Below, one piece after another: positions 18,445 through 28,121 of a stretch of DNA of 64,000 bases. Made by a program: the position numbers and the translations under genes. The stretch's first letter is position 1, and every line of letters starts with the position of its first letter. The notes under the pieces were generated by a model, which saw only the letters and a program-made list of their open reading frames with translations, was not told the DNA's origin and made no database searches. The stretch comes from Actinophytocola sp036555685 (GTDB lineage: Bacteria > Actinomycetota > Actinomycetes > Mycobacteriales > Pseudonocardiaceae), in NCBI RefSeq assembly GCF_036555685.1, contig NZ_DATBKY010000161.1, forward strand, positions 1-64,000, read 5' to 3'.

Positions 18445-19290
18445 CTAGATCGGCAGCGGCACCATTCCGCCGGTCGCCTCGTGCAGCGCGTCCCGCATCG
18501 TCGAACGCGGGGCCGACAGCCCGGTGAACAGCTCGACCTGGCCGAACGCCTGGTGCAGCAGCATGTCCAGGCCGGTGGCCAGCCGCCCGCCGTGCGCGCC
18601 GACCGCGGCCGCGAGCTTGGTCGGCCACGGGTGGTAGATCACGTCGAGCACGCACGGGGCGAGCGCCAGCGCGGGCACGTGGGGCTCGATCGCGTCCGCC
18701 GGTGCGGTGTTGACCAGCACCGACGCATCCCGGGCCAGCGCCTCCCACGGCACGGCGGCCCACCGGAGCACCTCGACCGCCAACCCGAGCTTCGAGCCGC
18801 ACCGGCTGGCGGGCTCGGCGCGGCCCGGCTCCCGGGCCACCACGTACGCCTGCTCGAAGCCGAGGTCGGCCAGGCCCGCGAGCGCGGCGCACGCGGTCCC
18901 GCCCGCGCCGAGGACCACCCCGTAGCCGGTCCCGGCGAACCCGGCCGCACGCAACGCGCCGACCACGCCGTCGACGTCCGTGCAGTCCGCGCGCCAGCCG
19001 GACTCCTGGCGTACCAGCGTGTTCGCCGCCCCGACCGCGACGGCGCGGGTGGTCGCGTCGGTGGCGACCGAGAGCGCGGCCTGCTTGCCGGGCATGGTCA
19101 CCGACAGCCCCACCCACGAGTCGTCCAGGGACGAGACCAGGCCGGGCAGCGCGGCGGCGTCCGCCTCCACCCGCTCGTAGGTCCAGCCGGTCAGGCCGAG
19201 CGCGCGATAAGCCGCGAGATGCAGTACCGGTGACAACGAGTGCGCCACCGGGGAGCCCACGACGGCAGCACGGCGTTGCCTAGTACGCAT
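18445..19290 (-). CDS. aroE: Shikimate dehydrogenase
   Basis: NADP-dependent reduction of 3-dehydroshikimate to shikimate. The 281 aa protein begins MRTRQRRAAVVGSPVAHSLSPVLHLAAYRA, containing the shikimate-binding SLSP. The catalytic Lys is in SVTMPGKQAAL, the conserved Asp in CTDVDGVVGAL, and the NADP loop is GAGGTACAALAGLA. The final substrate-binding Gln is in MLLHQAFGQVELF. Its start overlaps the end of mltG by 11 bases, giving the ruvX-mltG-aroE cassette seen across Actinobacteria. Confidence 0.95.
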   Translation of the reverse strand: MRTRQRRAAVVGSPVAHSLSPVLHLAAYRALGLTGWTYERVEADAAALPGLVSSLDDSWVGLSVTMPGKQAALSVATDATTRAVAVGAANTLVRQESGWRADCTDVDGVVGALRAAGFAGTGYGVVLGAGGTACAALAGLADLGFEQAYVVAREPGRAEPASRCGSKLGLAVEVLRWAAVPWEALARDASVLVNTAPADAIEPHVPALALAPCVLDVIYHPWPTKLAAAVGAHGGRLATGLDMLLHQAFGQVELFTGLSAPRSTMRDALHEATGGMVPLPI

Positions 19291-20476
19291 CGCGGTCCTG
19301 GGCGAGGGCCACGTTCTTGTCGTGCTCCGCCTGCGTCGAGGCGAAGCAGGAGGAACCGTCCTTCTGGCAGCGCACGAAGTACAGCCACTTCCCCTTCGCC
19401 GGCGAAGCGGCGGCCTTGAACGCCTCCGAGCTCGGCGCGGATATCGGGGTCGGCGGCAGGCCCGTGTTCTGGTAGGTGTTGTACGGCCCCGCCTTGTCCC
19501 GGTCCGCCCCGTTCGTGCGGATCGTCGGCCGGTCCAGCACGTAGTTGATCGTGGAGTCGTACTGCAGCTCCATCCGCTGGGCGAGCCGGTTGTAGGTCAC
19601 CCGGGACACCTTCGCGAAGTCCTTCTCGATGGCCTCGCGCTCGATCAGCGACGCCATGATCGTCAACTGGTACGGGGTGAACCCGGTGTCCTGGGCGATG
19701 TTCGGCATGCCCACGGCCTGCAGCTGCGTCGTCGAGTTGCTCACCAGCTGCTGCCACAGCTCGTCGGCGCCCGAACCGGGCTTCACGTCGTACACACCAG
19801 GCATGATCAGGCCCTCGAGCCGCCGCTCCGGGTCGGCCTTCTGCGCGTACGGGATCGCCCAGTCCGGCACGCCGAGCTTGGCGAGGTCGGCCTTCTTCAC
19901 GCTCGCCCACAGCTGGTCGGGCTTGACGCAGGTGCTCTTGCCGTTGAGCTTCGCGCACGACGCCTGGGACAGCTCGGTGACGATGCCCGGCGTGACCTTG
20001 TTGCCGTTCTTGATGTCGTGCAGCTGCGTGCCCGCGGTGATCTGGAGGTTCCCGACCTTCGCGTCCTTGGCGACGATCTGGGTCACCGCTGCTTTGCCGG
20101 ACGACTTGGTCTTCACCACGTAGTAGCCGGGCTGGATGGCCCGGACCCGCTCGTCGGACTCGGCGGCGGTGACGAACGCCCGCGAGCTCGCGACGACGTC
20201 CGCGTCGGCGAGGGTGGCGGCGATGTCACCGGTGGACTCGCCGTTCTTGACCTGCACCACGACCTGGTTCTCGCCGTTGCCCGCGTAGTCGTCGTAGTCG
20301 CCGATGCCCAGGAGCTGCTGTAAGCCGAAGTACCCGGCCACGGCGATCAGCCCGAGCACGACCACCATGCTCACCCACAGCACGACCCGCCGGCGTTTGC
20401 GCTTGCGCGGCTTGCGTACCGGCCGCTGGCGCTCGGTGCGGGAATCGGTGAACAGGTCGAGCTCTTCGTGGGTCAT
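19280..20476 (-). CDS. mltG: Endolytic murein transglycosylase MltG
   Basis: Cleaves nascent glycan strands and so sets peptidoglycan chain length. The 398 aa protein has a 36-residue basic cytosolic part (RPVRKPRKRKRRR), one membrane helix (VVLWVSMVVVLGLIAVAGYFGL), a LysM-like domain and the YceG catalytic domain. That domain keeps the active-site Glu in MASLIEREAIEKDFAKVSRV and the C-terminal YNTYQNTGLPPTPISAPS. An extra Cys pair, ASCAKLNGKSTC near residue 175, is probably a disulfide. The ATG overlaps the ruvX stop by 4 bases. Confidence 0.95.
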   Translation of the reverse strand: MTHEELDLFTDSRTERQRPVRKPRKRKRRRVVLWVSMVVVLGLIAVAGYFGLQQLLGIGDYDDYAGNGENQVVVQVKNGESTGDIAATLADADVVASSRAFVTAAESDERVRAIQPGYYVVKTKSSGKAAVTQIVAKDAKVGNLQITAGTQLHDIKNGNKVTPGIVTELSQASCAKLNGKSTCVKPDQLWASVKKADLAKLGVPDWAIPYAQKADPERRLEGLIMPGVYDVKPGSGADELWQQLVSNSTTQLQAVGMPNIAQDTGFTPYQLTIMASLIEREAIEKDFAKVSRVTYNRLAQRMELQYDSTINYVLDRPTIRTNGADRDKAGPYNTYQNTGLPPTPISAPSSEAFKAAASPAKGKWLYFVRCQKDGSSCFASTQAEHDKNVALAQDRDAY

Positions 20477-20961
20477 GGTTGTGACGCCTCCGGAGGCAAG
20501 TGCCGGGCCCGGCCGTCCAGCCAGGCCTGCAAGATTTCGACGGCCGCGGCCTGGTCGACCACCGCTCGCTGCTTCTTGCCGCGCACCCCCCGATCGCTGA
20601 GCATCTTCGTGGCGCTGACCGTGGTGAGCCGCTCGTCGGCCAGGCGAACCGGCACCGGACGGATCCGCTTCGCGAGCCGCCTGGCGTATGCGGCGGCTCC
20701 GGCCGCCGCCTTGCCGTGACGGGCCGCGAGGGTTCTCGGTAATCCGACCACCACTTCGACCACCTCGTGCTCGACAACGAGCTCGGCCAGCCGGTCGAGA
20801 TCGCTACCCGAGCGTTCGTCGCGAGACAGAGTAACCAGTGGAGTGGCGAGAACGGGACCGGGATCGCTCAGAGCGACCCCCACCCGCACCGACCCGACGT
20901 CGACGCCGAGCCTGCGGCCGGGTCCCGGATCACCGAGACCCGGCTTGTCAGGCTGGGTCAC
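20473..20961 (-). CDS. ruvX: Holliday junction resolvase-like protein RuvX/YqgF
   Basis: A 162 aa RNase H-fold nuclease implicated in pre-16S rRNA 5' end maturation and possibly in recombination. Motifs: RRLGVDVGSVRVGVALSD with the first catalytic Asp, VVVGLPRTLAARHGKAA, VRLADERLTTVSATKML, and the last Asp in AVVDQAAAVEILQAWLD. The start is GTG at 20959-20961 (VTQPDKPGLGDPGPGR), 19 bases after the alaS stop. Confidence 0.94.
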   Translation of the reverse strand: MTQPDKPGLGDPGPGRRLGVDVGSVRVGVALSDPGPVLATPLVTLSRDERSGSDLDRLAELVVEHEVVEVVVGLPRTLAARHGKAAAGAAAYARRLAKRIRPVPVRLADERLTTVSATKMLSDRGVRGKKQRAVVDQAAAVEILQAWLDGRARHLPPEASQP

Positions 20962-20980
20962 GTGGCATCCCCCGGCTCCC

Positions 20981-23650
20981 TCACGAACCGCCTTCCGCCA
21001 GTGTCCGGCGCAGCGCGCCGACCGCGTCGGGCACGCCCGCCGGGTTGCCGCCGCCACCCTGCGCCATGTCCGGCTTGCCGCCGCCGCGACCGCCGATCGC
21101 CGGCGCGAACGTCGGCACCAGCTTGCCGGCCGCGAGGCCGCGGTCGCGCGCCGCCGACGTCGTGGCGACCACGAAGCTGACCTTCGCGCCATCCGCCGAG
21201 AACAGCGCCACCACCCCGGGCCGCGCGCCCAGGCGGTTGCGTACCTCGGACGCGAGCGAGCGCAGGTCGTTGCCGCCGATTCCGTCCGGCGCCGCGACCG
21301 CGACGAGCGCGACACCGCCGACGTCCTCCGCCGCGTCGGCGAGCGTGCCCGCCGACGACAGCAGCTGAGCGCCGCGCAGCTTCTCGAGCTCCTTCTCCGC
21401 CGCGCGCAGCCGCTCGACGGTCTGCCCGATGCGCTCCGGCAGCTCCTCCGCCGGCACCTTGAACTGCTCGGCGAGCTGGCCGACCAGCACGTGCTCGCGC
21501 GCCAGGAACCGGAACGCGTCCAGCCCGACCAGCGCCTCCACGCGCCGCACGCCCGCCCCGATGGACGCCTCGGACAGTAGCTTGACCACGCCGATCTCGC
21601 CGGAACGGTGCACGTGCGTGCCGCCGCACAGCTCCTTCGAGTAGTCGCCGATCGTGATCACGCGGACCTTGTCGCCGTACTTCTCGCCGAAGAACGCGAT
21701 CGCGCCCTGCTTGCGCGCCTCGTCGAGCGTGGTGATCTCCGCCCGCACGTCGTAGTCGTTGAGCAGCACGTCGTTGACCTCGTCCTCGACGTCGGCCAGC
21801 ACGCTGACCGGCACCGCGCCGCCGGGCGAGGTGAAGTCGAACCGCAGCCGGCCCGGCGCGTTCAGCGAGCCCGCCTGCGCCGCCTGGGTGCCGAGCGCGC
21901 GACGCACGCCCGCGTGCACCAGGTGGGTGGCCGAGTGGGACCGGGAAACCGCGCGCCGGCGCGTCTTGTCGACCTCCGCGTGCACCGTGGCGTCGAGCGT
22001 GATCTCGCCGGAGACGACCTTGCCCCGGTGCACGTTCAGGCCGGCCACCGGGGACTGCACGTCCCGCACCTCGACCTCGAACCCGTCGCCGACGATCCGG
22101 CCGGTGTCCGCGAGCTGGCCGCCGCCCTCCGCGTAGAACGGCGTGCGGTTCAGCACGACCTCGACCTCGCTACCCGCGCCCGCCACGACCGCCGGCTCGC
22201 CGTCGAGGAGCAGGCCGACGACCGTGGCCTCGGTGCTCAGCTCGCGGTAGCCGAGGAAGTCGGTCACGCCGTGCTTGTCCAGCACCGACCGGTACGCGCC
22301 GCCGTCCGCGTGCCCGACCTTGCGCGACGCCGCGTCGTCCTTCGAGCGCTGGCGCTGCTCGGCCATCAGCCGGCGGAAGCCCTCCTCGTCGACCGCGAGG
22401 CCCTGCTCGGACGCCATCTCCAGCGTCAGGTCGATGGGGAACCCGTAGGTGTCGTGCAGCTGGAACGCCCTGTCACCGGGCAGCACCGTGCCGCCGGACT
22501 TCTTGGTCTCGGTCGCCGCGAGATCGAAGATCCGCGAGCCGCTGGTGAGCGTGGTGAGGAAGGTGTCCTCCTCGTTGCGCACCACGGACTCGATGCGGTC
22601 GAACTGGCTGACCAGCTCGGGGTAGGCCGGGCCCATCGTGTCGCGCACGACCGCCGCGAACTCGGGCAGCACCGGCTCGTTGACGCCGAGCAGGCGCACC
22701 GAGCGGACGATGCGGCGCAGCAGCCGGCGCAGCACGTAGCCGCGCGCCTCGTTGCCCGGGGTGACGCCGTCGCCGATCAGCATGACGCCGCTGCGCGCGT
22801 GGTCGGCGATGACCCGGAAGCGCACGTCGTCCGCCGGGTCGACGCCGTAGCGGCGGCCGGACATCTCCTCCGCCTTGGTGATCACCGGGCGGACGAGGTC
22901 GGTCTCGTAAACGTTGTGGACGTCCTGCAGCAGGAACGCGACACGCTCTATCCCGAGACCGGTGTCGATGTTCTTCGCCGGCAGCTCGCCGATCGGCGGG
23001 TGGTCCTCCTTCGGGGACAGCTCGCCGCGCTCGTCCTGCATGAAGACGAGGTTCCAGATCTCGAGGTAGCGGTCCTCGTCGACGACCGGGCCGCCGTCCC
23101 TGCCGAAGTCCGGGCCGCGGTCGTAGTAGATCTCCGAGCAGGGACCGCCGGGACCGGGCACGCCCATGTCCCAGTAGTTGTCCTTGCCACCGCGGCGCTG
23201 GATGCGCTCGTCGGGCAGGCCCGCGATCTTGCGCCACAGCTCGATGGCCTCGTCGTCGGTCTTGTAGACGGTGACCCAGATGCGGTCGGGGTCGAAGCCG
23301 TAGCCGCCCTCGGACTGGCTGCCGGTGGCGAGCTGCCACGCGTGCTCGATCGCGCCGGCCTTGAAGTAGTCGCCGAAGGAGAAGTTCCCGGCCATCTGGA
23401 AGAACGTGTTGTGCCGGGTGGTCTTGCCGACCTCGTCGATGTCGCCGGTGCGCACGCACTTCTGCACGCTGGTCGCGCGCGGGTACGGCGGCGGCTCCTC
23501 ACCGAGGAAGTACGGCTTGAACTGCACCATCCCCGCGTTGACGAACAGCAGGTTCGGGTCGTCGAGGATGAGCGAGGCGCTGGGCACGAGCGTGTGCCCG
23601 GACGCCTTGAAGTGGTCGAGGAATCGCTTGCTGATCTCGTGTGTCTGCAC
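20981..23650 (-). CDS. alaS: Alanyl-tRNA synthetase
   Basis: Class II synthetase charging tRNA-Ala, with an editing domain that removes misacylated Ser and Gly. The 889 aa protein is full length. The catalytic core includes FLDHFKASGHTLVPSASLI, NAGMVQFKPYFLG and the motif 2 region RHNTFFQMAGNFSFGDYF. The editing site has HSATHLVHAGVR and the Zn-binding LCGGTHVHRSGEIG. The C-terminal C-Ala domain ends with the glycine-rich GGRGGGKPDMAQGGGGNP. It is followed by ruvX-mltG-aroE. Confidence 0.98.
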   Translation of the reverse strand: MQTHEISKRFLDHFKASGHTLVPSASLILDDPNLLFVNAGMVQFKPYFLGEEPPPYPRATSVQKCVRTGDIDEVGKTTRHNTFFQMAGNFSFGDYFKAGAIEHAWQLATGSQSEGGYGFDPDRIWVTVYKTDDEAIELWRKIAGLPDERIQRRGGKDNYWDMGVPGPGGPCSEIYYDRGPDFGRDGGPVVDEDRYLEIWNLVFMQDERGELSPKEDHPPIGELPAKNIDTGLGIERVAFLLQDVHNVYETDLVRPVITKAEEMSGRRYGVDPADDVRFRVIADHARSGVMLIGDGVTPGNEARGYVLRRLLRRIVRSVRLLGVNEPVLPEFAAVVRDTMGPAYPELVSQFDRIESVVRNEEDTFLTTLTSGSRIFDLAATETKKSGGTVLPGDRAFQLHDTYGFPIDLTLEMASEQGLAVDEEGFRRLMAEQRQRSKDDAASRKVGHADGGAYRSVLDKHGVTDFLGYRELSTEATVVGLLLDGEPAVVAGAGSEVEVVLNRTPFYAEGGGQLADTGRIVGDGFEVEVRDVQSPVAGLNVHRGKVVSGEITLDATVHAEVDKTRRRAVSRSHSATHLVHAGVRRALGTQAAQAGSLNAPGRLRFDFTSPGGAVPVSVLADVEDEVNDVLLNDYDVRAEITTLDEARKQGAIAFFGEKYGDKVRVITIGDYSKELCGGTHVHRSGEIGVVKLLSEASIGAGVRRVEALVGLDAFRFLAREHVLVGQLAEQFKVPAEELPERIGQTVERLRAAEKELEKLRGAQLLSSAGTLADAAEDVGGVALVAVAAPDGIGGNDLRSLASEVRNRLGARPGVVALFSADGAKVSFVVATTSAARDRGLAAGKLVPTFAPAIGGRGGGKPDMAQGGGGNPAGVPDAVGALRRTLAEGGS

Positions 23651-23725
23651 GGTGAGTCCTAGGAAGGTGTGGAACCGACGGAGTCCGGGTCACGGCGGGC
23701 AGCCGCGCGCCACTGCGGGCGCGGC

Positions 23726-24052
23726 TCAGCTACCCGCCCGGCGAGCTCGCGCGTCGCGGGCCGCGGGCACCCGCCGCGCCGCCTGCTCGTCGCGCACACC
23801 CAGCGCGTGGCGGGCCACCGGACTGACGCCCGACCGCTGCTCCACCACTTCGGACAACTCCTCTTCGCGTTCGACCATCCCGGCCCGGACGTCCGCGCCG
23901 AACGAGCCGATCGCGCCGGCCAGCTCGCGCATCGCCTCGCCGAGGTTGCCGGCGATGCCGGCGGGGGTGGCCTGACGTGCGGTTTCCTTCGCCTTGCGGG
24001 TCAAGGCTACGCCGGTGGCGATTCCGACCCCAAGCCAAAAAAGCCGCTTCAC
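23726..24052 (-). CDS. Small membrane-anchored protein upstream of alaS (DUF6167-like)
   Basis: A 108 aa protein with one N-terminal hydrophobic segment (MKRLFWLGVGIATGVALTRK) followed by an amphipathic, charged region (residues 30-75) and an Arg/Ala-rich tail. Proteins of this size and form, placed between a DUF948 gene and alaS, occur throughout Actinobacteria; the DUF number is from memory. Function is unknown. The start is ATG at 24050-24052. It lies 75 bases upstream of alaS, so co-transcription is likely. Confidence 0.75.
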   Translation of the reverse strand: MKRLFWLGVGIATGVALTRKAKETARQATPAGIAGNLGEAMRELAGAIGSFGADVRAGMVEREEELSEVVEQRSGVSPVARHALGVRDEQAARRVPAARDARARRAGS

Positions 24053-24125
24053 GACGTCCCCTCGCAGGCTCGGTGACGCCGCTCGCGGTCGCCCCGTGTC
24101 GAATCGTTCGCTGCGCAGGCTTCGC

Positions 24126-24539
24126 TCACCGCTTGGCTCCCTTGTTGCGCTTGCCGCGGCGCGCGTGCTTGCCGTCGCCGGCCTCCCTGGCCTTGCGACG
24201 GGCCCTCAGCGCCTTGTTGACGCCGTAGGAGAACGCGGCCGCCTTGACCAGCGGGCCGCCGAGCGTGGCGGTGAACACCGAGGTCAACGCCGAGACGTTG
24301 CCCGTAACGGCCTGCGTGTTCGCGGTGATGCCGTCGACGCGCTCGAGCTGGGTGTTGACGTGCGTGAGCGTGGTGTTGGCCTCGTTGAACAGCGGATCGG
24401 AGTTCGTGTGCGCCTTGCGGATGGCGATCGTGGCCTCGTCGAGCGTGCGCCCGAGCTTGATCAAGGGGATCGCCAGCAGTAGCACGAGCAGTACGAACGC
24501 GCCGGCCGCGATCAGCGCGGCGAGCTGCCCTGCCGACAC
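24126..24539 (-). CDS. DUF948 domain membrane protein
   Basis: A 137 aa protein: an N-terminal membrane helix (LAALIAAGAFVLLVLLLAIPL), then a coiled-coil-like segment (LGRTLDEATIAIRKAHTNSD through LTHVNTQLERVDGITANTQAV), and a very basic tail (RARRKAREAGDGKHARRGKR) that could contact nucleic acid or membrane. This is the DUF948 layout. Function unknown. GTG start at 24537-24539 with AGGAGGA just before it. First of the three-gene run leading into alaS. Confidence 0.83.
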   Translation of the reverse strand: MSAGQLAALIAAGAFVLLVLLLAIPLIKLGRTLDEATIAIRKAHTNSDPLFNEANTTLTHVNTQLERVDGITANTQAVTGNVSALTSVFTATLGGPLVKAAAFSYGVNKALRARRKAREAGDGKHARRGKRNKGAKR

Positions 24540-24666
24540 GAGTCCTCCTAGGTGCCATACATGACGTCGTGGGAATCGCCGGTCAGGTTACCGCGCGGCC
24601 GCGACGGTGGCCTGTCCGGATCACTGGCGAGCCCGACCGGGTGACCGGCGTCGCCGGGAGGCGCCC

Positions 24667-26016
24667 TCAGCTCTCGCCCCGGACCACTCGGCGGAGCTTG
24701 GGCAGGCGCTCCGCGACCGCGCGCTCGGCGCCGCGGGTGGTCGGCTCGTAGTAGTCGCGGCCGACGAGCTCGTCGGGTGGGTACTGCTGTTCGAGCACGC
24801 CCTCGGCGGCGTCGTGCGGGTAGCGGTAGCCGGTGGCGTTGCCGAGCTTCTTCGCGCCGGCGTAGTGGCCGTCGCGCAGGTGGGCGGGCACGGTGCCGGC
24901 CGCGCCCTGCCGGACGTCGGCCATCGCCTGGGAGATCGCGGTGGTCACCGCGTTGGACTTGGGCGCGGTGGCCAGGTGCACGGTGGCGTGGGCGAGATTG
25001 AGCGTGCACTCGGGCAGGCCGATCAGCTGGACGGCCTGGGCCGCGGCCGTCGCGGTCTGCAGGGCCATCGGGTCGGCCATGCCGACGTCCTCGCTCGCGA
25101 AGATCACGAGGCGCCGGGCGATGAACCGCGGGTCCTCCCCCGCCTCGATCATGCGGGCGAGGTAGTGCAGCGCGGCGTCGACGTCCGAACCGCGCATCGA
25201 CTTGATGAACGCGCTGATGACGTCGTAGTGCTGGTCGCCCTGCCGGTCGTACCGTACGGCCGCCTTGTCCACTGTGGATTCGACGGTGGCGAGGTCGACG
25301 ACGCCGTCGTTGGTGGCGAGCGCGGAGTCGGCGGCGGCCTCCAGGGCGGTGAGCGCACGCCGCGCGTCGCCGCCGGCGAGGCGGACGATGTGGTCCTCGG
25401 CGTCCTGCTCGAGGGTCACGGTGTCGCCCAGCCCGCGCTCGTCGGCGAGCGCGCGGCGCACGAGCGTGCGCACGTCGTCGTCTTCGAGCGAGCGCAGCTG
25501 CAGCACGAGCGAGCGGGACAGCAGCGGGGAGACGACCGAGAAGAACGGGTTCTCCGTGGTGGCCGCGACGAGCAGCACGATGCGGTCCTCGACCGCGCCG
25601 AGCAGCGCGTCCTGCTGGGTGCGGGAGAATCGGTGGACCTCGTCGATGAACAGCACGGTCGACTCGCCGGAGTGGGTGAGCCGGCGGCGCGCGTCCTCGA
25701 TGACGCCGCGGACCTCCTTGACACCGGCGGACAGTGCCGAGAGCGCGACGAACCGGCGGCCGATCGCGCTCGACACCAGCATGGCGAGCGTGGTCTTCCC
25801 GGTGCCGGGCGGTCCGTACAGCAGCAGCGAGGCCGGGGCGGCGCCCTCGACGAGCCGGCGCAGCGGGGCGCCGGGGCCGAGCAGGTGGTCCTGGCCGAGC
25901 ACCTCGCTCAGGTCGGCCGGCCGCATGCGCACGGCGAGCGGCGCGTTCGCCGCGATCCGCGCGCTGCCACCCGGGTGCACGTCGGGCGGGCTGTCGAACA
26001 GCTGCAGGTCGTCCAC
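24667..26016 (-). CDS. rarA: Replication-associated recombination protein A (RarA/MgsA AAA+ ATPase)
   Basis: Clamp-loader-like ATPase acting at stalled replication forks. The 449 aa protein has Walker A YGPPGTGKTTLAMLV (near residue 70), Walker B VLFIDEVHRFSRTQQDALL, a sensor I region VAATTENPFFSVVSPLLSR and the C-terminal tetramerisation part with GYRYPHDAAEGVLEQQYPPDEL. Length and motifs are standard. It lies 127 bases upstream of the DUF948 gene and is divergent from the ankyrin gene. Confidence 0.96.
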   Translation of the reverse strand: MDDLQLFDSPPDVHPGGSARIAANAPLAVRMRPADLSEVLGQDHLLGPGAPLRRLVEGAAPASLLLYGPPGTGKTTLAMLVSSAIGRRFVALSALSAGVKEVRGVIEDARRRLTHSGESTVLFIDEVHRFSRTQQDALLGAVEDRIVLLVAATTENPFFSVVSPLLSRSLVLQLRSLEDDDVRTLVRRALADERGLGDTVTLEQDAEDHIVRLAGGDARRALTALEAAADSALATNDGVVDLATVESTVDKAAVRYDRQGDQHYDVISAFIKSMRGSDVDAALHYLARMIEAGEDPRFIARRLVIFASEDVGMADPMALQTATAAAQAVQLIGLPECTLNLAHATVHLATAPKSNAVTTAISQAMADVRQGAAGTVPAHLRDGHYAGAKKLGNATGYRYPHDAAEGVLEQQYPPDELVGRDYYEPTTRGAERAVAERLPKLRRVVRGES

Positions 26017-26191
26017 GTCGTGGACGCTACTCGGCGGGTCCGACAGCCGTTACGATCGACCCGCGCGGCCCGGGGCCGCGTCCCGTCCGCGGGCAGGGCC
26101 GAGCCCACCCCGGTCTGTTCGACGCATGCCCGCACCTTCTGCCCCGCCCGGTGCCAGCGGACCTCGGGCGATTCGGGTAAGGAGGTTTGCC

Positions 26192-27523
26192 GTGTCGCTA
26201 CCCGCTGCCGTGAGCCTGGAGCAGCTGCGCAAGCAGGCGAAGGACCTGCGCAAGGCGCGCTCGCTGAAGCTCTCCGAGGCACAGCTCGAGATCGCCCGCC
26301 GGTACGGGTTCCCGAGCTGGCCGAGGCTTCGTTCCTATGTCGACCGCGTGGCGACGGCCGGGCCGTCGCTGCAGCACGCGTTCTCCGATGATCCGGCGTA
26401 CTACGCCGAGCGGGCCGAGGGGCTGCTGGCGTCGGCGTCGGATGGCACACCGGACGCGGTCGCGGCGTTCACGCGTTGGTCGGCGCCGTTGACACCCGCC
26501 GGGGCACGGCAGGTCGTCGCCCGCAACCACGGGTTCACGTCGTGGGCGTCGCTGCGCCGGCACGTGGCCGACCTGCGCGCGGAGCCGTTCGCGCGGGCGT
26601 TCCGGGCGTTGCGGGCGCGCGACCTCGACGGCCTGCGCGCGTTGCTGGACCGCTTTCCCGAGCTGGCCACCGCGTCCGGCACGAACGGCAACGACCTGCT
26701 GGGACTCGCGTCGGCGACCTGCGACGAGCGGCTGGTGTCGGTGTTGCTGGAGGCGGGTGCGGACGTGGCTCGCGCGAACGCGCACGGGTGGACCGCGCTG
26801 CACCAGGCCGGGTACTCGAACCTGCCGCACATGGCGCGGTTGCTGCTGGCGCACGGCGCGCCGGTGGACGTGTCCGGGCGCGGCAACGGTGGCACGCCGC
26901 TCGCGGCCGCCTTGTTCTGGGGCAACACCGAGGTCGCTGCGGTGCTGGCCGAGCACGGAGTGGTGCCACGCAACCTGCGGACGGCGGCCGGGCTGAACGA
27001 CGTGGCACTGGTGGAGGAGCTGTGGTCGTCGCCGTCGGCGGGCGCGCACCGCGGGTTCTACCGGCCGCACAGCGGTTTCCCCGCCTGGCGGCCGTCGTCG
27101 TCGCTGACAGAGATCCGCGACGAGGCGATGAGCTGGGCGGCGCGCGCGGACGCGGTCGACGCGATCGCGGCGCTGTACCGGCTGGGCGCGTCGCTCGAGG
27201 CGAACGTGTACCAGGGCACGCCGCTGACGTGGGCGGCGGCGCGCGGCCGGTCGCGTGCGGTGCGGCTGCTGCTTTCACTTGGTGCCGCGCCGTCGGCGAC
27301 GGGCACGTTCGGCGGACCGACGCACGGGGTCGGCACGACGGCGCTGCACCACGCCGCCGAGAGCGGGCATCTGGAGGTGATCGAGGCGCTGCTCGACGCG
27401 GGCGCGGACCCGACGATCTCCGACGAGCTGTACGGCGGGACACCCGCGAACTGGGCCGCGCACGGCGGTCACGAGGATGCCCGGGCGCTGCTGCTCCGCC
27501 GGGGCGGTACCGAGCGCGATTAG
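26192..27523 (+). CDS. Ankyrin repeat protein
   Basis: A 443 aa protein, probably cytosolic (no signal peptide). The N-terminal part (about residues 1-125) contains two similar short units ending in GFPSWPRLRSYV and GFTSWASLRRHVADL. Ankyrin repeats follow: HGWTALHQAGYSNLPHMARL, GTPLAAALFWGNTEVAAVL, then after a linker GTPLTWAAARGRSRAVRLLL, TTALHHAAESGHLEVIEALL and GTPANWAAHGGHEDARALLL. It is a protein-binding scaffold of unknown partner. The GTG at 26192 is chosen for AAGGAGG at 26179-26185; the frame is open far upstream but overlaps rarA. Confidence 0.85.
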   Translation: MSLPAAVSLEQLRKQAKDLRKARSLKLSEAQLEIARRYGFPSWPRLRSYVDRVATAGPSLQHAFSDDPAYYAERAEGLLASASDGTPDAVAAFTRWSAPLTPAGARQVVARNHGFTSWASLRRHVADLRAEPFARAFRALRARDLDGLRALLDRFPELATASGTNGNDLLGLASATCDERLVSVLLEAGADVARANAHGWTALHQAGYSNLPHMARLLLAHGAPVDVSGRGNGGTPLAAALFWGNTEVAAVLAEHGVVPRNLRTAAGLNDVALVEELWSSPSAGAHRGFYRPHSGFPAWRPSSSLTEIRDEAMSWAARADAVDAIAALYRLGASLEANVYQGTPLTWAAARGRSRAVRLLLSLGAAPSATGTFGGPTHGVGTTALHHAAESGHLEVIEALLDAGADPTISDELYGGTPANWAAHGGHEDARALLLRRGGTERD

Positions 27524-27551
27524 CGCGTATCCGCGGGGATACGCTGCGCAG

Positions 27552-28121
27552 GTGGAGCGAACGTCCCGGATCCCGGGTGACGTCAAGGTGGTGGTGCCAC
27601 CGGCCCGGGCGGGCGTGTTGCGCGACCAGCTGCCGCCGCTCGCGGTGATCACGCTGACCGTGGTGGCCGCCGGGTTCGGGCTGGCCGCGACCGGGGCGGT
27701 CGCGTGGCTCGTCGTCGGCGCGGTGTGCGTGGTCGGGATCGCGTTGCAGCTCCTGTCGATGCGCTCCGAGCTAGCGCTGGGCCCGGCGTTCGCGGCCGAC
27801 GCGGACCACGTGTGGGTGCGCCTCGGCGGGTTCTTCGCGCCGCGGTCGGTACGCCTCGACTGGCCGGAGATCACCGGCATCGGCATCCGCGAGTGGCAGG
27901 GCCACCGTCGTAGCGCGCGGGCGCGGTTCCTCACGGTCCAGTTGACCGGCGACGCACTCGCGGCGCTCTCCCGGCTGCCGGGTCGGCGGCGACGCGATGT
28001 CAGCGGCACGCTCGGCGCACCGCTCGCGATCTCGGACCAGCGCAAGGCGATCAGCCTCGACGAGGCGTTCCGCGGACTGCGCTTCCTCGCCCCCGACGGC
28101 GTCCGCTTCACGAACGACTAG
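27552..28121 (+). CDS. Membrane protein with PH-like C-terminal domain, unknown function
   Basis: A 189 aa protein: two adjacent hydrophobic helices (about residues 27-68, LAVITLTVVAAGFGLAATGA and VAWLVVGAVCVVGIALQLL) followed by a soluble domain that resembles bacterial PH-type folds (DHVWVRLGGFFAPRSVRLDW, then PEITGIGIREWQ). Function unknown. The GTG start at 27552 is 28 bases after the ankyrin gene stop, so the two probably share a transcript. Its stop overlaps the stop of the convergent methyltransferase gene by 4 bases. Confidence 0.65.
   Translation: MERTSRIPGDVKVVVPPARAGVLRDQLPPLAVITLTVVAAGFGLAATGAVAWLVVGAVCVVGIALQLLSMRSELALGPAFAADADHVWVRLGGFFAPRSVRLDWPEITGIGIREWQGHRRSARARFLTVQLTGDALAALSRLPGRRRRDVSGTLGAPLAISDQRKAISLDEAFRGLRFLAPDGVRFTND

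Noticed and set aside
26476..27648. Alternative frame inside the ankyrin gene
   Set aside because: Arg/Ala/Gly-rich with no motif; the ankyrin frame has clear repeats and a good ribosome binding site.
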